A stretch of DNA of 64,000 nt, from the NCBI GenBank assembly GCA_029168955.1, contig JAPDOI010000382.1, forward strand, positions 631,566-695,565. Reading direction: 5' to 3'. A model generated the notes under the pieces. It was not told the DNA's origin and did not search any database. It worked only from the letters and a program-made list of their open reading frames with translations. Source of the DNA: Aplectana chamaeleonis. Lineage: Eukaryota; Nematoda; Chromadorea; Rhabditida; Cosmocercidae. The translations under genes were made by a program, and so were the position numbers. Within the stretch, counting starts at the first letter, position 1. The number at the start of each line of letters is the position of its first letter. This document shows, in pieces, positions 1-12,721 of this stretch.

Positions 1-718
1 GGTGCGGGACCCAAGTAGGAGTGCGCAGAACGCCGAAGAAAGTGTGCGTGACCAAAGGTAGAGTGCGCCGGACGCCAGAGAAAGTATGTGGGACCCAAAT
101 GCGAGTGCGCCGGACGCCGAAGAAAGTGTGCGGGACCCAAGTGGAAATGCGCCGGACGCCGTAGATAGTGTGCGGAACCCAAGTGGGAGTGCGCAGGACG
201 CCGGAGAAAGTGTGCGGGACCCAAGTCGAAGTGCGTAGGACGCCGTAGAAAGTGTGCGGGACCCAAATGCGAGTGCGCCGGACGCCGAAGAAAGTGTGCG
301 GGACCCAAGTGGGAGTGCGCAGGACGCCGGAGAAAGTGTGCGGGACCCAAGTCGAAGTGCGTAGGACGCCGTAGAAAGTGTGCGGGACCCAAGGTAGAGT
401 GCGCCGGACGCCGCAGAAAAGAGTGTGGAACCCAAGGTAGAGTGCGCTGGACACCGTAGAAAATGTGCGGGACCCAAATGGAAGTGCACCGGACGCCGTA
501 GATAGCGTGCGAGAGCCAAGGTAGAGTGCGCCGGACGCCGAAGAAAGTGGGCGGGACCCAAGTGGGGGTGCTCAGGACGCCATAGGGAGTATGCGGGATC
601 CAAATGCGAGTGCGCCGGACGTCGTAGGAAGTGTGCGGGACCCAAGGTAGAGTGCGCCGGACGCTGTAGAAAGTGTGCGGGACCCAAGGTAGAGTGCGCC
701 GGACGCTGTAGAAAGTGT

Positions 719-1369
719 GTGGAACCCAAGTGGCAGTGCGCCAGACGCCGTAGGGAGTATGCGGGATCCACGTGGGAGTGCGCCAAACGCCGTAGGGAGT
801 ATGCGGGATCCAAGTGGAAGTGCGCAGGACGCCGTAGAAGGTGGGCGGGGCCCAAAGTAGAGTGCGCCGGATGGCGTAGGAACGGGGCGGGACCCAAGTG
901 GGAGTGCGCCGGACGCCGAAGAAAGTGTGCGGGACCCAAGGGGGAGTGCTCAGGACGCCGAAGAAAGTGTGCGGGACCCAAGTGGGAGCGCGCAAGACGC
1001 CGAGGAAAGTGTGCGGGACCCAAGTGGGAGTGCGCAGGACGCCGTAGAAAGTGTGCGGGACCCAAGGTAGAGTGCGCCGGACGCCGTAGAAAGTGTGCGG
1101 GACCCAAGTGGGAGTGCGCAGAACGCCGAAGAAAGTGTGCGGGACCCAAGTGGGAGTGCGCAAGACGCCGAGGAAAGGGGGCGGGACCCAAGGGGGAGTG
1201 CGCAGGACGCCGTAGAAAGTGTGCGGGACCCCAGGTACAGTGCGCCGGACGCCGTAGAAAGTGTGCGGGATCCAAGGTAGAGGGCGCCGGACGCCGAAGA
1301 ATGTGTGCGGGACCCAATTGGGAGTGCGCAGTACGCAGTAGAAAGTGTGCGGGACCCAAGTGGAAGTGA
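719..1369 (+). repeat. Higher-order block of the 42-bp satellite (copy 1)
   Basis: This 651-bp stretch of about 15.5 units has a characteristic order of unit variants. A GTGGCAGTGCGCCAG unit comes first, then two GGGAGTATGCGGGATCC units, then a G-rich unit AAGGGGGAGTGCTCAGG, and later a CCCAGGTACAGTGCG unit. Nearly the same order and length recurs at 12722-13372, and again at 16716 onwards. Parts of it recur near 10118, 10996 and 19740. The shared order over many units means blocks, not single units, were copied. Confidence 0.8.
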
Positions 1370-2914
1370 ACAAGACGCCCTAGAAAGTGTGTGTGGGACC
1401 CAAATGCCATTGCGCCGGACGCCGTGGAAAGTGTGCGGGACCCAAATGTGAGTGCGCCGGACGCCGAGGAAAGTTTGCGGGACCCAAGTGGGAGTGCGCC
1501 GGACGCCGTAGAAAGTGTGCGGGACCCAAGGTAGAGTGCGCAGGACGCCGCAGAAAGTGTGTGGGACCCAAGGTAGAGTGCGCCGGACGCTGTAGAAAGT
1601 GTGTGGGACCCAAGTGGGAGTGCGCCAGACGCCGTAGGGAGTATGCGGGATCCAAGTGGGAGTGCGCCAAACGCCGTAGGGAGTATGCGGGATCCAAGTG
1701 GGAGTGCGCGGGACGCCATAGAAAGTGTGCGGGACCCAAGGTAGAGTGCGCCGGACGCCGTAGAAAGTGTGCGGAATCCAAGGTAGAGTGCGCCGGACGC
1801 CGTAGAAAGTGTGCGGGACCCAAGTGGGAGTGTTCAGGACGCCGAAGAAAGTGTGCGGGACCCAAGTGGGAGCGCGCAAGACGCCGAGGAAAGTGTGCGG
1901 GACCCAAGTGGGAGTGCGCAGGACGCCGTAGAAAGTGTGCGGGACCCAAGGTAGAGTGCGCCGGACGCCGTAGAAAGTGTGCGGGACCCAAGTGGGAGTG
2001 CGCAGAACGCCGAAGAAAGTGTGCGGGACCCAAGTGGGAGTGCGCAAGACGCCGAGGAAAGTGTGCGGGACCCAACTGGAAGTGCGTAGGACGCCGTAGA
2101 AAGTGTGCGGGACCCAAGGTAGAGTGCGCCGGACGCCGAAGAAAGTGTGCGGGACCCAATTGGGAGTGCGCAGTACGCCGTAGAAAGTGTGCGGGACTAA
2201 AGTGGGAATGCGCAGGACGCCGCAGGAAGTGTGTGAGACCCAAATGCGAGTGCGCCGGACGTCGTAGTAAGTGGGCGGGACCCAAGGTAGAGTGCGCCGG
2301 ACACCGTAGAAAGTGTGCGGGACCCAGGTGGAAGAGCGTAGGACGCCGTAGAAAAAGTGCGGGACCCAAGTGGGAGTGCGCAGGACGCCGTAGGGAGTAT
2401 ACGGGACCCAAGGTAGAGTGCGCAGGACGCCGTAGAAAGTGTGCGGGACCCAAGGTAGAGTGCGCAGGACGCCGTAGAAAGTTTGCGGGACTCAAGTGGG
2501 AATGCGCAGGACGCCGCAGGAAGTGTGCTGGACTCAAGTGGGAGTGCGCCAAACGCCGTAGGGAGTATGCGGGATCCAAGTGGAAGTGCGCAGGACGCCG
2601 TAGAAGGTGTGCGGGACCCAAGTAGGAGTGCGCAGAACGCCGTAAAAAGTGTGCGTGACCCAAGGTAGAGTGCGCCGGACGCCAGAGAAAGTATGTGGGA
2701 CCCAAATGCGAGTGCGCCGGACGCCGAAGAAAATGTGCGGGACCCAAGTGGAAGTGCACCGGACGCCGTAGATAGCGTGCGGGAGCCAAGGTAGAGTGCG
2801 CCGGACGCCGTAGAAAATGTGCGGGACACAAGTGGGAGTGCGCAGGACTCATAAAAAGTGTGCGGGACCCAAATGCGAGTGCGCCGGACGCCGAAGAAAG
2901 TGTGCGGGACCCAA

Positions 2915-2923
2915 GGGGGGGGG
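2915..2923 (+). repeat. G-run unit variant (example of a recurring class)
   Basis: One unit class replaces AAGTGGGAGTGCGCAGG with AA, a run of G, then TGCTCAGG. The run is nine G here, and also nine at 6385, 9705, 12311 and 14119. It is ten at 18152, eleven at 19625, ten near 25050 and 29250, eight near 29885, nine near 35296, five near 37855 and three near 45928. The changing length points to replication slippage, and each one-base change shifts all reading frames of the array. Confidence 0.85.
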
Positions 2924-5900
2924 TGCTCAGGACGCCGTAGAAAAGTGTGCGGGACCCAAGTGGGAGTGCGCCAAACGCCGTAGAAAGTGTGCGGGACCCA
3001 AGGTAGGGTGCGCCACGCCGCAGAAAAGAGTGTGGGACCCAAGGTAGAGTGCGCCGGACACCGTAGAAAGTGTGCGGGACCCAAGTGGAAGTGAACAAGA
3101 CGCTGTAGAAAGTGTGCGGGACCAAGGTAGAGGGCGCCGGACGTCGAAGAAAGTGGGCGGGACCCAAGTGGGAGTGCGCAAGCCGCCGAGGAAAGTGTGC
3201 GGGACCCAAGTGGGAGTGCGCAGGACGCCGTAGGGAGTATGCGGGATCCAAGGTAGAGTGCGCCGGACGCCGTAGGAAGTGGGCGGGACCCAAGGTAGAG
3301 TGCCCCGGACGCTGTAGAAAGTGTGTGGGACCTAAGTGGCAGTGCGCCAGACGCCGTAGGGAGTATGAGGGATCCACGTGGGATTGCAGCAAACACCGTA
3401 GAAAGTGTGCGGGACCCAAGTGGAAGTGCGCCGGACGCCGTAGGAAGTGTGCGGGACCCAAAGTAGAGTGCGCCGGATGTCGTAGAAAGTGTGCGGGACC
3501 CAAGTGGGAGTGCGCAGGACCCAATAGAAAGTGTGTGGGACCCAAATGCGGTTGCGCCGGACGCCGAAGAAAGTGTGCGGGACCCAAGGCAGAGTGCGCC
3601 AAATGCTGTAGAAACTGTGCTGGACCCAAGTGGGATGCGCAGGACGCCGTAGAAAGGTAGAGTGCGCCGGACGCCGTAGAAAGTGTGCGGGACCCAAGTG
3701 GAAGTGCGCAGGACGCCGAAGAAAGTGTGCGGGACCCAAGTGGGAGTGCGAAAGACACCGAGGAAAGTGTGCGGGACCCAAGTGGGAGTGCGCAGGACGC
3801 AATAGAAAGTGTGTGGGACCCAAGGTAGAGTGCGCCAGACGCCGAAAAAAGTGTGCGGGACTCAAGGTAGAGCGCGCCGCACGTCGTATAAACTGTGCGG
3901 GACCCGAGTGGGAGTGCGCAGGACGCCGTAGGGAGTACGCGGGACTCGAGTGGAAGTGCGCAGGACGCCGTAAAAAATGCGTGGGATCCAAATGCGCGGG
4001 CGCCGGACGCCGAAGAAAGTGTGCGGGACCCAAGTGGGTGTGCGCGGGACGCCATAGAAAGTGTGCGGGACTCAAATGGGAATGTGCGGGACGCCGTAGA
4101 AAGTGTGCGAGACCCAAGGTAGAGTGCGCCGGACGCCGTAGAAAAGAGTGTGGGACCCAAGGTAGAGTGCGCCGGACACCGTAGAAAGTGTGCGGGACCC
4201 AAGGTAGAGTGCGCCGGACACCGTAGAAAGTGTGCGGGACCCAAGTGGAAGTGAACAAGACGCCGTAGAAAGTATGTGTGACCCAAAGTAGAGTGCGCCG
4301 GACGCCGTAGGAAGTGTGCGGGACCCAAGTGGAAGTGCGCAGGACGCCGTAGAAAGTGTGCGGGATCAAATGTAGAGTGCGCCAAACGCCGAAGAAAGTG
4401 GGCGGGACCCAACTGGGAGTGCTCAGGACGCCATAGAAAATGTGCGGGACCCAAGTAGGAGTGCGCAGAACGCCGTAAAAAGTGTGCGTGACCCAAGGTA
4501 GAGTGCGCCGGACGGCAGAGAACGTATGTGGGACCCAAATGCGAGTGCGCCGGACGCCGAAGAAAGTGTGCGGCACCCAAGTGGAAGTGCACCGGACGTC
4601 GTAGGAAGTGTGCGGGACCCAAGGTAGAGTGCGCCGGACACCGTAGAAAGTGTGCGGGACCCAAGTGGAAGTGAACAAGACGCCGTAAAAAGTGTGCGGG
4701 ATCCAAATGCGAGTGCGCCCAACGCCGAAGAAAGTGTGCGGGACCCAAGGGGGAGTGCTCAGGACGCCGAAGAAAGTGTGCGGGAGCCAAGTGGGAGTGC
4801 GCAGGACGCCGTAGAAAGTGTGCGTGACCCAAGTAGGAGTGCGCAGAACGCCGTAGAAAGTGTGTGGCACCCAAGGTAAAGCGCGCCGGCCACTGTAGAA
4901 AGTGTGTGGGACCCAAGTGGGAGTGCGCCAGACGCCGGAGAAAGTGTGTGGGACCCATGGTAGAGTGCGCCCGACGCCGAGGAAAGTGTGCGGGACCCAA
5001 GTGGGAGTGCGCAGGACGCCGTAGAAAGTGTGCGTGACCCAAGTAGGAGTGCGCAGAACGCCGTAAAAAGTGTGCGGGACCCAAGGTAGAGTGCGCCGGA
5101 CGCCAGATAAAGTATGTGGGACCCAAATGCGAGTGCGCCGGACGCCGTAGAAAGTGTGCGGGACCCAAGTGGGAGTGCGCAAGACGCCGAGGAAAGTGTG
5201 CGGGACCCAAGTGGGCGTGCGCCAAACGCCGTAGGGAGTATACGGGATCCAAGGGGAAGTGCGCAGGACGCCATAGAAAGTGTGCGGGACTCAAGGTAGA
5301 GTGCGCCGGACGCTGTAGAAAGTGTGTGGGACCCATGTGGGAGTGCGCCAGACGCCGTAGGGAGTGTGCGGGATCTAAGTGGGCGTGCGCCAAACGCCGT
5401 AGGGAGTATACGGGATCCAAGTGGAAGTGCGCAGGACGCCGTAGAAGGTGTGCGGGACGCAAGGTAGAGTGCGCCGGACGCCGTAGATAATGTGCGGGAT
5501 CCAAATGCGAGTGCGCCCAACGCCGAAGAAAGTGTGCGGGACCCAAGGGGGAGTGCTCAGGACGCCGAAGAAAGTGTGCGGGAGCCAAGTGGGAGCGCGC
5601 AAGACGCCGAGGAAAGTGTGCGGGACCCAAGTGGGAGTGCGCAGGACGCCGTAGAAAGTGTGCGGGCGCCAAGGTAGAGTGCGCCGGACGCCGTAGAAAG
5701 TGTGCGGGACCCAAGTGGAAGCGCGCCGGACGCCGTAGAAAGTGTGCGGGACCCAAGGTAGAGTGCGCCGGACGCCGTAGAAAGTGTGCGGGACCCAAGT
5801 GGGAGTGCGCCGGACGCCGAAGAAAGTGTGCGGGACCCAAGTGGGAGTGCGCAGGACGCCGAGGAAAGTGTGCGGGACCCAATGGGAGTGCGCCGGAAAT

Positions 5901-8900
5901 CGTAGGAAGTGTGCGGGACCCAAGTGGGAGTGCGCCGGACGCTGTAGAAAGTGTGTGGGACCCAAGTGGGAGTGCGCCAGACGCCGTAATGAGTATTCGG
6001 GATCCAAGTGGGAGTGCGCCAAACGCCGTAGGGAGTATGCGGGATCCAAGTGGAAGTGCGCAGGACGCCGTAGAAGGTAAGCGGGACCCAAGTGGGAGTG
6101 CTCAGGACGCCGTAGAAAGTGTGCGTGACCCAAGGTAGAGTGCGCCGGACGCCAGAGAAAGTATGTGGGACCCAAATGCGAGTGCGCCGGACGCCGAAGA
6201 AAGTGTGCGGGACCCAAGTGGAAGTGAACAGGACGCCGTAGAAAGTGTGCGGGACCAAGGTAGAGGGCGCCGGACGCCGAAGAAAGTGGGCGGGAGCCAA
6301 GTGAGAGTGCGCGGGACGCCGCAGAAAGTGTGCGGGACCCAAATACGAGTGCGCCGGACGCCTAAGAAAGTGTGGGGGACCCAAGGGGGGGGGTGCTCAG
6401 GACGCCGTAGAGAAGTGTGCGGGACCCAAGTGGGAGTGCGCCAAACGCCGTAGAAAGTGTGCGGGACCCAAGGTAGAGTGCGCCGGACGCCGCAGAAAAG
6501 AGTGTGGGACCCAAGGTAGAGTGCGCCGGACACCGTAGAAAGTGTGCGGGACCCAAGTAGGAGTGCGCAGAACGCCGTAGAAACTGTGCGGGACCCAAGT
6601 AAGAGTGCGCAGAAAGCCGTAAAAAGTGTGCGGGACCCAAGGTAGAAAGCGCCGGACGCCGAAGAAAATGTGCGGGACCCAAATGCGAGTGCGCCGGACG
6701 CCGTAGAAAGTGTGCGGGAACCAAGTGGGAGTGCGCCGGACGCCGAGGAAAGTGTGCGGGACCCAAGTGGGGTGCGCAGGACGCTGAAGAAAAGTGTGCG
6801 GGACCCAAGTGGGAGTGCGCAGAACGCCGTAGAAAGGGTGCGGGACCCAAGGTAGAGGGCGCCGGACGCCGTAGAAAGTGTGTGGGACCCAAATGCGATT
6901 GCGCCGGAGGCCGAAGAAAGTGTGCGGGACCCAAGTGGGAGTGCGCCGGACGCCGTAGAAAGTGTGCGGGACCGAAGTGGGAGTGCTCAGGACGCCATAG
7001 AAAATGTGCGGGACCCAAGTAGGAGTGCGCCGGACGTCGAAGAAAGTGTGCGGACCCAAGTGGAAGTGCGCCGGACGCCGTAGAAAGTGTGCGGGACCCA
7101 AGTGGGAGTGCGCAGGACGCCGTAGGGAGTGTGCGGAATCCAAGGTAGAGTGCGCCAGACGCCGTAGAAAGTGTGTGGGACCCGAGGTAGAGTGCGCCGG
7201 ACGACGTAGAAAGTGTGCGGGACCCAAGGTAGAGGGCGCCGGACGCCATAGAAAGTGTGCGGGACCCAAGGTAGAGGGCGCCGGACGCCGTAGAAAAGTG
7301 TGCGGGACCCAAGGTAGAGGGCGCCCGACGCCGTAGAAAAGTGTGCGTGACCCAAGTGGGAGTGCGCGGGACGCCAGATAAAGTATGTGGGACCCAAATG
7401 CGAGTGCGACGGACGCCGTAGAAAAGAGTGTGGGACCCAAGGTAGAGTGCGCCGGACACCGTAGAAAGTGTGCGGGACCCAAGGTAGAGTGCGCCGGACA
7501 CCGTAGAAAGTGTGCGGGACCCAAGTGGAAGTGCGCCAAACGCCGTAGGGAGTATGCGGGATCCAAGTGGAAGTGCGCAGGACGCCGTAGAAGGTGTGCG
7601 GGACCCAAAGTAGAGTGCGCCGGATGTTGTAGGAAGTGGGCGGGATCCAAGTGGAAGTGCGCAGGACGCCGTAGAAGGTGTGCGGGATCCAAATGCGAGT
7701 GCGCCAAACGCCGAAGAAAGTGGGCGGGACCCAACTGGGAGTGCTCAGGACGCCATAGAAAATGTGCGGGACCCAAGTAGGAGTGCGCAGAACGCCGTAA
7801 AAAGTGTGCGTGACCCAAGGTAGAGTGCGCCGGACGCCAGAGAAAGTATGTGGGACCCAAATGCGAGTGCGCCGGACGCCGAAGAAAGTGTGCGGGACCC
7901 AAGTGGAAGTGCGCCGGACGCCGTAGAAAGGGTGCGGGAGCCAAGGTAGAGTGCGCAGGACGCCGTAGAAAAAGTGCGGGTCCCAAGTGGGAGTGCGCAA
8001 GACGCCGAAGAAAGTGTTCGGGACCCAAGGGGGAGTGCGCAGGACGCCGTAGAAAGCGTGCGGGACCCAAGTTAGAGTGTGCCGGACGCCGTAGAAAATG
8101 TGTGGGTCCCAAGTAGGAGTGCGCAGGACGCCGTAGGAAGTGGGCGGGACCCAAGGTAGAGTGCGCCGGACGCCAGATAAAGTATGTTGGACCCAAATGC
8201 GAGTGCGCCGAACGCCGAAGAAAGTGTGCGGGACCCTAGTGGAAGTGAACAAGACGCCGTAGGAAGCGTGCGGGATCCAAGGTAGAGTGCTCAGGACGCC
8301 ATAGATAGTGTGAGGTACCCAAGGAAGAGTGCGCCGGACGCCGTAGAAAGTGTGCGGGACCCAAGGTAGAGTGCGCCGGACGCTGTAGAAAGTGTGTGGG
8401 ACCCAAGTGGCAGTGCGCCAGACGCCGTAGGGAGTATGCGGGATCTAAGTGGGCGTGCGCCAAACGCCGTAGGGAGTATACGGGATCCAAGTGGAAGTGC
8501 GCAGGACGCCGTAGAAGGTGTGCGGGACCCAAAGTAGAGTGCGCCGGATGTCGTAGAAAGTGGGCGGGACCCAAGGTAGAGTGCGCCGGACGCCGAAGAA
8601 AGTGTGCGGGACCCAAGGGAGTGCTCAGGACGCCGAAGAAAGTGTGCGGGACCCAAGTGGGAGTGCGCAAGACGCCGAGGAAAGTGTGCGGGACCCAAGT
8701 GGAGTGCGCAGGACGCCGTAGAAAGTGGGCGGGACCCAAGGTAGAGTGCGCGGGACGCCGTAGAAAGTGTGCGGGACCTAAGTAGGAGTGCGCAGAACGC
8801 CGAAGAATGTGTGCGGGACCCAAGTGGGAGTGCGCAGGACGACGTAGGAAGTGTGCGGGACCCAAGGGGAAGTGCGCCGGACGACGAGAAAGTGTGCGGG

Positions 8901-11900
8901 GCCCAAGGTAGAGTGCGCCGGACGCCGTAGAAAGTGTGCGGGGCCCAAGGTGGAATGCGCCGGACGACGCAGAAAGTGTGCGCGCCTCAGGTGTGAATGC
9001 GCAGGACGCCGCAGGAAGTGTGTGGGACCCAAATGCGAGTGCGCCGTACGTTGTAGAAAGTGTGTGGGACCCAAGGTAGAGTGCGCCGGACACCGTAGAA
9101 AGTGTGCGGGACCCAAGTGGAAGTGAACAAGACGCCGTAAAAAGTGTGCGGGACCCAAGTGGGAGTGCGCAGGACGCCGTAGGGAGTATACGAGACCCAA
9201 GGTAGAGTGCGCGGGACGCCATAGAAAGTGTGCGGGACTCAAGGTAGAGTGCGCCGGACGCTGTAGAAAGTGTGTGGGACCCATGTGGGAGTGCGCCAGA
9301 CGCCGTAGGGAGTGTGCGGGATCTAAGTGGGCGTGCGCCAAACGCCGTAGGGAGTATACGGGATCCAAGTGGAAGTGCGCAGGACGCCGTAGAAGGTGTG
9401 CGGGACCCAAGTAGGAGTGCGCAGAACGCCGTAAAAAGTGTGCGTGACCCAAGGTAGAGTGCGCCGGACGCCAGAGAAAGTATGTGGGACCCAAATGCGA
9501 GTGCGCCGGACGCCGAAGAAAGTGTGCGGGACCCAAGTGGAAGTGCGCCGGACGCCGTAGAAAGTGTGCGGGACCCAAGGTAGAGTGCGCCGGACGCCAG
9601 ATAAAGTATGTGGGACCCAAATGCGAGTGCGCCGGACGCCGAAGAAAGTGTGCGGGACCCAAATGCGAGTGCGCCGGACGCCGAAGAAAGTGTGCGGGAC
9701 CCAAGGGGGGGGGTGCTCAGGACGCCGTAGAGAAGTGTGCGGGACCCAAGTGGGAGTGCGCCAAATGCAGTAGAAAGTGTGCGGGACCCAAGGTAGAGTG
9801 CGCCAGACGCCGTAGAAAAATGTGTGGGACCCAAGGTAGAGTGCGCCGGACACCGTAGAAAGTGTGCGGGACTCAAGTGGAAGTGAACAAGACGCCGTAG
9901 AAAGTGTGCGGGACCCAAGGTAGAGTGCGCCGGACGCCGAAGAAAGTGTGCGGGACCCAAGTGGAAGGGCGCAGGACGCCGTAGAAGGTGTGCGGGATCC
10001 AATTGGGAGTGCGCAGTACGCCGTAAAAAGTGTGCGGGACCCAAGGTAGAGTGCGCCGGACGCCGTAGAAAGTGTGCGGGACCCAAGGTAGAGTGCGCCG
10101 GACGCTGTAGAAAGTGTGTGGGACCCAAGTGGCAGTGCGCCAGACGCCGTAGGGAGTATGCGGGATCCACGTGGGAGTGCGCCAAACGCCGTAGGGAGTA
10201 TGCGGGATCCAAGTGGAAGTGCGCAGGACGCCGTAGAAGGTGTGCGGGACCCAAAGTAGAGTGCGCCGGAGGTGGTAGGAAGTGTGCGGGACCCAAGTGG
10301 AGTGCGCCGGACGCCGAAGAAAGTGTGCGGGACCCAAGGGGGAGTGCTCAGGACGCCGAAGAAAGTGTGCGGGAGCCAAGTGGGAGCGCGCAAGACGCCG
10401 AGGAAAGTGTGCGGGACCCAAGTGGGAGTGCGCAGGACGCCGTAGAAAGTGTGCGGGACCCAAGGTAGAGTGCGCCGGACGCCGTAGAAAGTGTGCGGGA
10501 CCCAAGTGGGAGTGCGCAGAACGCCGAAGAAAGTGTGCGGGACCCAAGTGGGAGTGCGCAAGACGCCGAGGAAAGTGTGCGGGACCCAAGTGGGAGTGCG
10601 CAGGACGCCGTAGAAAGTGTGCGGGACCCCAGGTACAGTGCGCCGGACGCCGTAGAAAGTGTGCGGGACCCAAGGTAGAGGGCGCCGGACGCCGAAGAAA
10701 GTGTGCGGGACCCAATTGGGAGTGCGCAGTACGCCGTAGAAAGTGTGCGGGACCCAAGTGGAAGTGCGCAAGACGCCAGATAAAGCGTGGGACCCAAATG
10801 CGAGTGCGCCGCCCGCCGTAGGGAGTATGCGGGACCCAAGGTAGAGTGTGCCGGACGTCGTAAAAATGTGCGGGATCCAAGTGGGAGTGCGCAGGACGCC
10901 GTAGGGAGTATACGGGACCCAAGGTAGAGTGCGCCGGACGCCGTAGAAAGTGTGCGGGACCCAAGTGGGAGTGCGCCAAACGCTGTAGAAAGTGTGTGGG
11001 ACCCAAGTGGCAGTGCGCCAGACGCCGTAGGGAGTATGCGGGATCCACGTGGGAGTGCGCCAAACGCCGTAGGGAGTATGCGGGATCCAAGTGGAAGTGC
11101 GCAGGACGCCGTAGAAGGTGTGCGGGACCCAAAGTAGAGTGCGCCGGATGTCGTAGGAAGTGGGCGGGACCCAAGTGGGAGTGCGCCGGACGCCGAAGAA
11201 AGTGTGCGGGACCCAAGGGGGAGTGCTCAGGACGCCGAAGAAAGTGTGCGGGACCCAAGTGGGAGCGCGCAAGACGCCGAGGAAAGTGTGCGGGACCCAA
11301 GTGGGAGTGCGCAGGACGCCGTAGAAAGTGTGCGGGACCCAAGGTAGAGTGCGCCGGACGCCGTAGAAAGTGTGCGGGACCCAAGTGGGAGTGCGCAGAA
11401 CGCCGAAGAAAGTGTGCGGGACCCAAGTGGGAGTGCGCAAGACGCCGAGGAAAGTGTGCGGGACCCAAGTGGGAGTGCGCAGGACGCCGTAGAAAGTGTG
11501 CGGGATCCAAGGTAGAGGGCGCCGGACGCCGAAGAATGTGTGCGGGACCCAATTGGGAGTGCGCAGTACGCAGAAGAAAGCGTGCGGGACTCGAGTGGGA
11601 ATGCGCAGGACGCCGCAGGAAGTGTGTGGGACCCAAATGCGAGTGCGCCGGACGTCGTAGGAAGTGTGCGGGACCCAAGGTAGAGTGCGCCGGACACCGT
11701 AGAAAGTGTGCGGGACCCAAGTGGAAGTGAACAAGACGCCGTAAAAAGTGTGCGGGACCCAAGTGGGAGTGCGCAGGACGCCGTAGGGAGTATACGAGAC
11801 CCAAGGTAGAGTGCGCCGGACGCCGTAGAAAAGAGTGCGGGACCCAAGGTAGAGTGCGCCGGACGCTGTAGAAAGTGTGTGGGACCCAAGTGGCAGTGCG

Positions 11901-12721
11901 CCAGACGCCGTAGGGAGTATGCGGGATCCACGTGGGAGTGCGCCAAACGCCGTAGGGAGTATGCGGGATCCAAGTGGAAGTGCGCAGGACGCCGTAGAAG
12001 GTGTGCGGGACCCAAGTAGGAGTGCGCAGAACGCCGTAAAAAGTGTGCGTGACCCAAGGTAGAGTGCGCCGGACGCCAGAGAAAGTATGTGGGACCCAAA
12101 TGCGAGTGCGCCGGACGCCGAAGAAAATGTGCGGGACCCAAGTGGAAGTGCACCGGACGCCGTAGATAGCGTGCGGGAGCCAAGGTAGAGTGCGCCGGAC
12201 GCCGTAGAAAATGTGCGGGACACAAGTGGGAGTGCGCAGGACGCCATAGAAAGGTGTGCGGGACCCAAATGCGAGTGCGCCGGACGCCGAAGAAAGTGTG
12301 CGGGACCCAAGGGGGGGGGTGCTCAGGACGCCGTAGAAAAGTGTGCGGGACCCAAGTGGGAGTGCGCCAAACGCCGTAGAAAGTGTGCGGGACCCAAGGT
12401 AGGGTGCGCCACGCCGCAGAAAAGAGTGTGGGACCCAAGGTAGAGTGCGCCGGACACCGTAGAAAGTGTGCGGGACCCAAGTGGAAGTGAACAAGACGCT
12501 GTAGAAAGTGTGCGGGACCAAGGTAGAGGGCGCCGGACGTCGAAGAAAGTGGGCGGGACCCAAGTGGGAGTGCGCAAGACGCCGAGGAAAGTGTGCGGGA
12601 CCCAAGTGGGAGTGCGCAGGACGCCGTAGGGAGTATACGGGACCCAAGGTAGAGTGCGCCGGACGCCGTAGAAAAGAGTGCGGGACCCAAGGTAGAGTGC
12701 GCCGGACGCTGTAGAAAGTGT

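Noticed and set aside
719..1369. Cys/Arg/Lys-rich 14-residue repeat protein (CAGPKWECAGRRRK) on the plus strand
   Set aside because: It resembles a basic repeat protein, but it is just the plus frame of the same satellite. Identical peptides recur wherever the block is copied and end at random indels.
1380..5882. 1,500-codon minus-strand ORF and many similar giant ORFs in the satellite as protein-coding genes
   Set aside because: Five of six frames of the repeat unit are open, and the ORFs switch between repeat frames at indels. No start context, splice signals or non-repeat domain is present.
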